Source of the DNA: Candidatus Poribacteria bacterium
GTDB lineage: Bacteria; Poribacteria; WGA-4E; WGA-3G
NCBI GenBank assembly: GCA_009842375.1
Contig: VYFM01000147.1
Coordinates: forward strand, 1 to 6,743
Length of the DNA stretch: 6,743 bases
Reading direction: 5' to 3'
Part shown: positions 1-5,373 of the stretch, piece after piece
Numbering within the stretch: position 1 is the stretch's first letter
Layout: each line of letters opens with the position of its first letter
The notes under the pieces: model-generated
What the model was told of the DNA's origin: nothing
What the model saw: only the letters and a program-made list of their open reading frames with translations
The model's database searches: none
Program-made: the position numbers and the translations under genes

Positions 1-113
1 GTGCAAACGCCCCCGCGGCCACGCCGGGCGGGGTTCGGGGGGGAGGATTCTCCGGAATATCTCTCCGGTTTCAGCCGCCCGGTTTCCTGGCCCGCGGGGG
101 CGGGCGGTACATC

Positions 114-368
114 ATGTGCATGCCGGTGCACCGCATCCATGCCCATATCGCGCTGACGGTGATTGCCCTGCTGCTCGAGCGCATGGCCGAGCACGTCTGC
201 GGGGATACCTGGCGCAAGATCCGGGACGATCTCAAGGGGATAAAACTGGTGAAATTGATTGGCCCGAACGGGGCGTTCCTGCAGGTCACCGAGCCCCGTC
301 CGGACGTATCCAACCGATTGAAATCCCTGGAGATTCCCCCTCCGCCAACGATCCTGAAGCTGGGCTGA
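114..368 (+). pseudogene. C-terminal remnant of an IS1634/IS1549-type (IS4 superfamily) transposase
   Basis: About 84 codons are open. The conceptual product contains VHRIHAHIALTVIALLLER, followed by a TWRKIRDDLKGIKLVKL-type segment and a short tail ending in LKLG. This order matches the extreme C-terminus of IS1634-family DDE transposases, where an (R)PvyH...RI.AH.....LALLLER helix follows the catalytic Glu/Lys region. Such transposases normally have roughly 450-600 residues, so most of the protein is absent. The same frame stays open leftward to base 3, but the 37 preceding codons are Gly/Pro/Arg-rich and show none of the expected E..F..(L)K motif, and the PvyH...RI spacing is shortened. 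I therefore read it as a truncated and rearranged fossil rather than a gene cut by the window edge. The in-frame ATGs at 114 and 120 have no convincing ribosome binding site. The family call is pattern recognition only. It cannot be catalytically active. Confidence 0.6.
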
Positions 369-380
369 TCCCCTGGTGAC

Positions 381-404
381 ATGGGTTCTCATGGGAAAAC
401 CCGT
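381..404 (+). terminator. Weak stem-loop just after the transposase remnant
   Basis: ATGGGTT (381-387) can pair with AACCCGT (398-404), using one G-T wobble, around a 10-base loop. It lies 12 bases after the TGA of the transposase remnant. Downstream there is only a short T4 (415-418), so it is a poor intrinsic terminator. It may simply be IS end sequence. CATGGG also occurs twice here (380-385 and 390-395). Confidence 0.18.
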
Positions 405-574
405 AACGTCCTGATTTTGCTCTGAAAACCCGAATCCTGTATCTAGGCGGTGTCAAGCTGGGGTCTGACGGCATCGTTGAAATTCCGGCAACTTGCCAGT
501 CTTTTGGTATCCGGATCGTTCCGGCGTAAGATTTCATTTCATACAGATCAACACACTCGAATCCCAGCCACTTC
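383..574. other. Non-coding gap between the IS remnant and the helicase gene
   Basis: No supported gene lies between the stop of the + strand transposase remnant and the stop of the minus-strand helicase gene. The two reading frames converge here. Two short inverted repeats are visible: GGCAA-c-TTGCC (487-497) and CCGGA-tcgt-TCCGG (511-524). The second lies about 50 bases past the helicase stop, but no T-run follows it on the minus strand, so a Rho-independent terminator for the helicase gene is not evident. The GGTGTCAAGCTGGGGTCTGAC stretch near 449-469 could be the IS end, but no matching opposite end is present to prove it. Base composition changes from GC-rich to AT-richer inside this gap. 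Confidence 0.5.
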
Positions 575-3500
575 TCACTGCGGCAATAGTACAGTGGCGG
601 CAATTGGCCACACGGCACCAACCCAACGACCACTTTCATCACGCACATCATCCATCATCTTTTGCCGAATATGCACATCTTCCCTGACTAGTCGTGTAAC
701 AAGATCGGAACTCAATTTTGGGCAAGCTAACTGTGCTCCCTTGTGCCTGACGTTATTCCAAATAATTTCTTCAACCAACTCGCCATCCTTTCGCCCCAAC
801 TTCTCTACCATTTGGTTGGATTCAGAGATAGCAAATAACTGAAGTTGATGATCAAAATAGTAGTTATCGACAAATCGCGCCGTAACATAGCTGAGAATTA
901 TGACAGGTTCCGCAGTCCCTCCTGAGAAAATTTCCAGGTAGTTCCGATCGAACACCCCGACTCCTACCGCAAGAGAGTCCATGCTATCAGTGTCCTTTGG
1001 CGTTCGTATTGACTGAAGTGCAACCGACACAATTGGATGATCGATTCCACCACTTTGGTGCCGTTCCACCGACGACGAGAGAGTCGCAGCTTCTCGATCG
1101 AAAACCACCCATCTATTTTTCTTTTTCGACCTCCCATCTCTGATTAAGAACTGTTCAGCGTATTTCTTCACCCCTTGAAATGATTCCGAATTGCTGTCGA
1201 AGACTACTTTTTGGTACTCAATTTTGTTATCCGTCTTGTCAAGCTTTTTTGCTTCAAATAGTAATTCGACCAAATGCCCCATGTTAGCGCGCCCTTTATC
1301 CTCGGGAAGCTCTGTAACTCTATGTTGCCGAAGTTCGGCATCTACTTGTTCAACGTGTCTTCGTCCGGTCTCCACGGCTCTCCCAATCTCCGCATTTTGG
1401 TCATCAATTGCTCCACCAAACAACTCTCTCAGTATCTCTAACGGAATTCCAGCCATAATACGTCGAAAGTACTGTCCCTGTTGCCTCTCGTCTTCGGTCA
1501 AATCGGTCACAATTGCAAGTAATCTCTGCATCAACCTGGTATAGATTTCTGCCTCTCTGGAATCCTTTAACAAAATAGTATCCACGATGACAGTGTCTAC
1601 TGTCCCGATACGATGAACTCGGCCAATGCGCTGCTCCAAAACCATTGGATTCCATGGTAAATCAAAATGAATTAGCCGCCTTGAACACTGGAGATTAATT
1701 CCCTCACCACCTGCTGAGCTGGAAACTAGAACTCGCCTGCCAAGCTTGGACGGACCCGTGAACCCCTCAATAATTTTCCGACGTTCATGTGGATCTTGGC
1801 CGCCGACTATTAGACAGCAAGGAATTCCATTTCTCTCTACGTATCGTTTTACCTCGTATACGGTATCCACATACTGTGCGAACACGACAAATGGTTCGTC
1901 AGCGAACTGGAGGTGCTGTATTAACAATTCGAATTTCGCATTGGCTTCTGGTTTGGATAACAGTGAGGCATATCGCGTAAGGAGACTAGAGAGTCTAATT
2001 TTTTCTTCATTCCTGACTTTCGCTACCGCTGGCCCTACAGTGCTACTTGCATCTTCGTCTTCATCTTCTTCATTATTATCCCGACTGACCATTTTGCGTA
2101 TTTCCTCTAACAATTTATTCGGCTTCTGCGTTACGGGCCAATGCCGATAGGGAATCAGAAGTTTGACCCATTTCAACAATGTCTCATCAGCAGTATCACC
2201 GCCAAAGTAACGTATATACCGCTTCAGTAGGAATGCAAATCCAGCCTTTGGTGAGCTGGCAGCGATCTGTAACGCTTGGCTCTTAACGAATCCCAGAGCG
2301 CGTCCCTGACTTCCTCCTTCATTCTCCTGCAGCCAATCGAAAAAAATGGCTATGTCATTAAGAAGTCCATTGTATTCTGGTGGAATCTCTGCATAGGATG
2401 GATCTCTAACGTCCCTCTTGGGAAATACTGGCTGATCTTCCCAATCGCGAATTTCCTCCTTTGTCCTGTAGATTACACGGCCGGCAAGCGCACGTTCTTG
2501 ATCCTCTTGAGATGCCTGTCTTCCAAGTCGACACATCATTGTAACCAAGTTCAAAAATACTTCCCGGTTTCCTTGATGTGGTGTCCCTGAAAGAAAATAC
2601 ACACGACCAGCATCCGAAAGGTGGTTATTTACGATTTGATCAACCACGCGATACCATTTTTGCGATGTTTGACTATCGCCAGTACCATACATCCTCAACC
2701 GATGACACTCGTCAGCGATAACAACATCCCACATCGTGTCACTTAGTTTCTTTTCCGCATTGGATCCAAATCCAAGTCGATGTAGCGATGCCACTACCCA
2801 TGTGTCGTGTTCTTTCCTGCCAAGCCGTGCCTGAGGATACTTTTGTTCATCCAATGAATTGTTTCCAAATACCCACAAATCATCTATTCCCATATTTCTC
2901 AACTCATCATATACATTGGTCACTAACCCGCCGGGGGTAACATAGAGAATTCTTAGCTTTGAGTTGGCAGCTCGTAGTCGAGCCAGAAGTAGCCCTATTT
3001 CTACCGTTTTTCCAAGTCCGACCTCATCGGCGATGAGTACTTCTCTCGGTGCGTCGGGGCGACTCAAGTATTCAACCAAGCTTGTTTGATGTCGCAGTTG
3101 CAATACTGGCAGGCTATCCAATTGCCCTTGTCGGTTTTCGGCTTGGAGCCAATACGCTGCCAATCGCCAGAAGTGTTCCTTTGTATACTTTATAGCCGCT
3201 GGTTCCATCCTGACAACTTGCATCGCGGGAGGTTCCCAAGGCTGTGGTTTGATAGATTCCACGAAACGACTCGGAATCTGTAACCTTGCCGGATGAGACT
3301 CGGGATCAGATGGTGTTATGTCCGAAATTGCCAACCATCGCTCTTCTCCAAATAGACCGGCTCCTTCCGTCTGTACTTCAGCTATCCCCCAATTAGGGCG
3401 ATCTTGGAAGATTACGTATTCTGGGTTAGACATAATATTACTCTCTACCTTTCTATTTAGATTTGCGGGAGATAAGGGTGACGCCTTCTCCCACCATTCA

Positions 3501-3997
3501 TCGAAATATTGAACAAGCTGAGAAATAGTTTCTCCCGATGTGCCTCCCGAGAGGCCTATCGACACTTCGACATTATGTGGCTTTGGCCCAATTTCCAAAG
3601 CTTGTCCGGTTAGATTAGCTGACCCAACCACAGCAGCCACATCATCAAGGATGAATATTTTTGGATGGAATAGACCAATTACATTTGTGAAAGGCCCTAG
3701 CCTTACTGGTGTGATTCGAAGCGCAGACTTGTCGCCTGGGAATAACTCTTCAATCCATTGGACGAGCTCCGCATGGTTTTGTGTCACGTCACACAGAATT
3801 TTTACTGTTGCTTCGATCTGCTCAGACAGTCGTGCAAGCCAGCGCAATCCCGATGGTCTCACAGTGTATGCTGTGCACCTGATCACTGACGGACGTACAA
3901 TCGTCGCTTGGTATTCCAGCCAGCTTCGTAGTTCTTCTCCATTCTTCAATGCAACGATTGCTCTGTCGAATGTAAGCCTTCTGTCCCTTATGCCCAT
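575..3997 (-). CDS. HKD (phospholipase D-like) nuclease domain fused to SNF2-family helicase
   Basis: The product has 1140 residues. Near the N-terminus is one complete HKD half-site: H111-x-K113 with D118, then GSANLT (125-130). PLD-family enzymes with one such motif usually dimerise to form the phosphodiesterase site. A full superfamily 2 SNF2 motor follows: Walker A DEVGLGKT (K330), Walker B DECH (429-432), SGTPHQ (470-475), motif V SAGGEGINLQ (761-770), and motif VI QRIGRVHRIG (789-798). The sequence around motif VI resembles the RapA/HepA branch. An acidic linker (about 643-649) lies between the lobes. Residues about 850-1140 are unassigned. No signal peptide or membrane segment is seen, so it is probably cytoplasmic and acts on DNA or RNA. 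The ATG at 3997 is the first in frame after a TGA at 4028-4030; its Shine-Dalgarno is poor, but the sequence right after it looks protein-like. HKD nucleases fused to DEAD/SNF2 helicases are a known prokaryotic architecture of unsettled function. Class 1 DISARM uses separate PLD (DrmC) and SNF2 (DrmD) proteins, but no other DISARM gene is visible, so no symbol is given. The gene is AT-richer than the rightward genes. Confidence 0.93.
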   Translation of the reverse strand: MGIRDRRLTFDRAIVALKNGEELRSWLEYQATIVRPSVIRCTAYTVRPSGLRWLARLSEQIEATVKILCDVTQNHAELVQWIEELFPGDKSALRITPVRLGPFTNVIGLFHPKIFILDDVAAVVGSANLTGQALEIGPKPHNVEVSIGLSGGTSGETISQLVQYFDEWWEKASPLSPANLNRKVESNIMSNPEYVIFQDRPNWGIAEVQTEGAGLFGEERWLAISDITPSDPESHPARLQIPSRFVESIKPQPWEPPAMQVVRMEPAAIKYTKEHFWRLAAYWLQAENRQGQLDSLPVLQLRHQTSLVEYLSRPDAPREVLIADEVGLGKTVEIGLLLARLRAANSKLRILYVTPGGLVTNVYDELRNMGIDDLWVFGNNSLDEQKYPQARLGRKEHDTWVVASLHRLGFGSNAEKKLSDTMWDVVIADECHRLRMYGTGDSQTSQKWYRVVDQIVNNHLSDAGRVYFLSGTPHQGNREVFLNLVTMMCRLGRQASQEDQERALAGRVIYRTKEEIRDWEDQPVFPKRDVRDPSYAEIPPEYNGLLNDIAIFFDWLQENEGGSQGRALGFVKSQALQIAASSPKAGFAFLLKRYIRYFGGDTADETLLKWVKLLIPYRHWPVTQKPNKLLEEIRKMVSRDNNEEDEDEDASSTVGPAVAKVRNEEKIRLSSLLTRYASLLSKPEANAKFELLIQHLQFADEPFVVFAQYVDTVYEVKRYVERNGIPCCLIVGGQDPHERRKIIEGFTGPSKLGRRVLVSSSAGGEGINLQCSRRLIHFDLPWNPMVLEQRIGRVHRIGTVDTVIVDTILLKDSREAEIYTRLMQRLLAIVTDLTEDERQQGQYFRRIMAGIPLEILRELFGGAIDDQNAEIGRAVETGRRHVEQVDAELRQHRVTELPEDKGRANMGHLVELLFEAKKLDKTDNKIEYQKVVFDSNSESFQGVKKYAEQFLIRDGRSKKKNRWVVFDREAATLSSSVERHQSGGIDHPIVSVALQSIRTPKDTDSMDSLAVGVGVFDRNYLEIFSGGTAEPVIILSYVTARFVDNYYFDHQLQLFAISESNQMVEKLGRKDGELVEEIIWNNVRHKGAQLACPKLSSDLVTRLVREDVHIRQKMMDDVRDESGRWVGAVWPIAATVLLPQ

Positions 3998-4065
3998 TAT
4001 TCTTATTGTCCAACTAATAGTTAAATATCAGAGGCATCCTAGCCTTAGGTTGCCGAGTTCTGCTT

Positions 4066-4094
4066 ATTGTCTGAAGAGCGATTTTACACCTCAA
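4066..4094 (-). promoter_or_regulatory. Candidate promoter for the helicase gene
   Basis: Reading the minus strand, TTGAGG (4094-4089) and GACAAT (4071-4066) are separated by exactly 17 bases. They match the sigma-70 consensus hexamers at 4 of 6 positions each. The -10 box ends about 68 bases before the ATG at 3997, leaving a short leader. The match is modest, and such pairs arise by chance in AT-rich DNA, so this is a candidate only. The -35 box falls inside a palindrome, which would suit a repressor site. Confidence 0.25.
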
Positions 4095-4099
4095 GGTGT
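4086..4099. promoter_or_regulatory. 14-bp palindrome ACACCT-CA-AGGTGT, possible operator
   Basis: Two perfect 6-base arms are separated by two bases. The palindrome covers the candidate -35 box of the helicase gene about 90 bases upstream of its start. A compact symmetric site at this position is typical of dimeric regulator binding, but no regulator gene is encoded nearby and only one copy was seen. Operator function is inference. Confidence 0.25.
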
Positions 4100-4205
4100 G
4101 GAGATTATCTTTCAATGACAATTGGTTGTTGTTCAAAAAAATCGGGGTTATATCATGGTCACGAGCCCGGTTTCTAGAAGGTGGCGGGAAATTATCAACA
4201 ATACT

Positions 4206-4469
4206 TTAAATGATGAGGAAGGTTTCGGAAAAACACGAACGGCGCATGCCGACGAACGACAACCGGACCGGTGCAGGGAGTGACGGGATGCCTCCTGACT
4301 GGCTGATGACAGTGGATACGAGCCGCATGAACATCCCAGTCCCAGACGCATGAACATGACGGATGCGGGACGGCACGATGTCGTCGGGAAACTGTTCCTC
4401 TGTCATTTCCCTGGCCTCCTCGAGGATGCCCAAGAGCAAGGCGAAGGGAGCGATGAAGAGAATTTCCAT
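4206..4469 (-). CDS. Doubtful small ORF with hydrophobic N-terminus
   Basis: This frame encodes 87 residues from an ATG at 4469. The start, MEILFIAPFALLLGILEEAR, resembles a short membrane helix or signal sequence followed by an acidic segment. For its first ~35 codons the third positions are mostly G or C, as in the rightward genes; later codons are less regular and the tail (FSETFLII) is unconvincing. No Shine-Dalgarno sequence precedes the ATG, since the upstream bases are only GCACGGGT. The frame stays open further upstream, but that translation looks non-coding. I recognise no family. It could be a small membrane protein, the front of an eroded gene, or chance. Confidence 0.2.
   Translation of the reverse strand: MEILFIAPFALLLGILEEAREMTEEQFPDDIVPSRIRHVHASGTGMFMRLVSTVISQSGGIPSLPAPVRLSFVGMRRSCFSETFLII
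4324..4357. repeat. 11-bp direct repeat CGCATGAACAT, two copies
   Basis: Identical 11-base copies lie at 4324-4334 and 4347-4357, with starts 23 bases apart (about two helical turns). They fall inside the doubtful small ORF and close to the change from AT-richer to GC-rich DNA. They could be a protein binding pair, a small duplication or chance. No third copy was noticed. Confidence 0.4.
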
Positions 4470-4869
4470 ACCCGTGCAGCGGATCCGTTCGGCGGTATTT
4501 CCCGATTTCGAACCTGTCCTGCATGTACGGAATGTCGTAAAGAATCTGAAAAGAAAATAAAACGGATATGAACGGAATGCCATAACTGCGGAGGACGAGA
4601 CAGGGGAGGATTTCCTGCCGTCCGGGTGGCCATCGCTTCGGCCGATGTCTCCCTGGCCGGTCTTGGGGGCGGGTCCGGACCTGTCCGGGCGGCACGATGT
4701 TATCACGACAGTTGCCGACAGCCAGCCATGCCGCCCCCACGTGGTCTTTATCTTTTCCAGTCCCTACAACTACTTCCCGGAACACCATGGGTTTCTTCAG
4801 GCCCTGTCTTCGGACCGCAACTCGGAGAGGCGGGGGAGATGACCGGAAGGCGATGCCGGGCGGGGGCCG

Positions 4870-4899
4870 GTGGAGAGGTTTCTCTGGAAACTCCTCCGC
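4870..4899 (+). promoter_or_regulatory. Hairpin in the leader of the 110-residue gene
   Basis: GGAG (4872-4875) and GTTTC (4878-4882) can pair with GAAAC (4887-4891) and CTCC (4894-4897), around a TCTG loop and a 2x2 internal loop. A G-C pair and a T-G wobble may extend the base. It ends about 40 bases before the ribosome binding site. It could be an mRNA leader structure. No riboswitch class is recognised, and no T-run makes it a terminator. Confidence 0.3.
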
Positions 4900-4938
4900 G
4901 GATTCCGCCGTCCGGTTTCCCTTCCCTTTTGATCGTCC

Positions 4939-4943
4939 AGGAG
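4939..4943 (+). promoter_or_regulatory. Ribosome binding site AGGAG
   Basis: AGGAG lies seven bases before the ATG at 4951. It favours that start over a second in-frame ATG at 4957, for which the spacing would be 13 bases. Confidence 0.75.
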
Positions 4944-4950
4944 TTTCGCC

Positions 4951-5283
4951 ATGCCCATGACCATACCGGCCGCCCCGGCGCCCCGCGCCGGCGCCCAGAC
5001 CTTCCTCGTCCACCTCCTCGGCGGCGGCCTCGCCGACACCCGCTACGCGGTCCAGCATTACCGCTCCCGTGCCGATGGCGACATCGTCCCCATCCACCCG
5101 GGAGAGGAAAAGAAGAAAGGCAAGCCCCGGCCCTCGATCATGACCCTCGAGAAAGTCCGGGCGCTCTGCCCCGGGCGGGACGAGATCATCATCGCCACCG
5201 GGATCGAACGGAAGGACTGCGGCATGCAGGCCTGGGGCATCCGCGCCTCCGGTCTCCTCCACGACCGCCGCCTCAAGGGTTAG
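4951..5283 (+). CDS. 110-residue protein of unknown function
   Basis: The ATG at 4951 has a strong AGGAG seven bases upstream and the frame ends in TAG. The first ~16 residues are Ala/Pro-rich. Then comes a more ordered part: FLVHLLGGGLADTRYAVQHY (about 18-37), a Lys-rich loop (GEEKKKGK, about 51-58), MTLEKVRALCPGRDEIIIATG (about 64-84) and QAWGIRASGLLHD (about 93-105). There is no membrane segment or signal peptide, and it has only two cysteines. Third codon positions are nearly all G or C, supporting real coding. I do not recognise the family with confidence. The 'TLEKVRALCPGRDE...AWGI..SG' pattern faintly recalls the DACNV domain found upstream of diadenylate cyclase domains (where a KLapA....IWGI motif occurs); this is from memory and could be chance. 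It lies 90 bases before the zinc-ribbon gene on the same strand, so the two may be co-transcribed. Confidence 0.72.
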   Translation: MPMTIPAAPAPRAGAQTFLVHLLGGGLADTRYAVQHYRSRADGDIVPIHPGEEKKKGKPRPSIMTLEKVRALCPGRDEIIIATGIERKDCGMQAWGIRASGLLHDRRLKG

Positions 5284-5360
5284 TTTCAGCTTCAGCTGCA
5301 GCGTCCGGGGAACCCCGACGGGGACGGCCGTTGCACTCCAGCATCACGTCCAACTGTCAC

Positions 5361-5365
5361 CGGAG
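5361..5365 (+). promoter_or_regulatory. Ribosome binding site CGGAG
   Basis: CGGAG (core GGAG, 5362-5365) lies eight bases before the ATG at 5374 and supports it as the start of the zinc-ribbon gene. The 90-base gap before it also holds CGGGGAACCCCG (5309-5320), which could fold but has no T-run. Confidence 0.7.
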
Positions 5366-5373
5366 ATTCAACC

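Larger units (their letters stand above)
3998..4950. other. Gene-poor region between divergent genes
   Basis: This stretch separates the minus-strand helicase gene from the + strand gene at 4951. The first ~200 bases are AT-rich like the helicase gene, and composition rises to strongly GC-rich by about 4600. Long open frames exist on both strands in the GC-rich part. Their translations are dominated by Arg/Pro/Gly/Ser, lack recognisable motifs and have no supported starts, so I treat them as composition artefacts. Smaller items inside it (promoter candidate, palindrome, direct repeat, hairpin, a short doubtful ORF) are listed separately. It plausibly contains promoters for both flanking transcription units and possibly eroded older genes. 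Confidence 0.6.

Noticed and set aside
286..651. Minus-strand frame overlapping the helicase 3' end, considered as a frameshifted extension of the helicase
   Set aside because: The helicase frame ends in a normal TGA after a plausible C-terminus. The alternative frame runs into the IS remnant and shows no recognisable domain.
575..3997. Assignment of the helicase gene as DrmD, DpdE or RapA
   Set aside because: The SNF2 core is compatible, but an N-terminal HKD domain is not what I know for those proteins, and none of the partner genes of DISARM or the Dpd system is present in the window.
4206..4469. Catalase-like fragment (HVHASGTG and MFMRLVSTVI in the small ORF)
   Set aside because: The two strings faintly recall catalase VHARGSG and VFVRFSTV motifs, but spacing and surrounding residues do not fit, and the catalase sequence between them is missing. 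This is probably coincidence.
4195..5262. Long minus-strand open frame of 355 codons
   Set aside because: It overlaps the well-supported + strand gene at 4951, has no ribosome binding site, and its translation is a low-information mix rich in Arg, Gly and Pro. Long chance frames are expected in GC-rich DNA.
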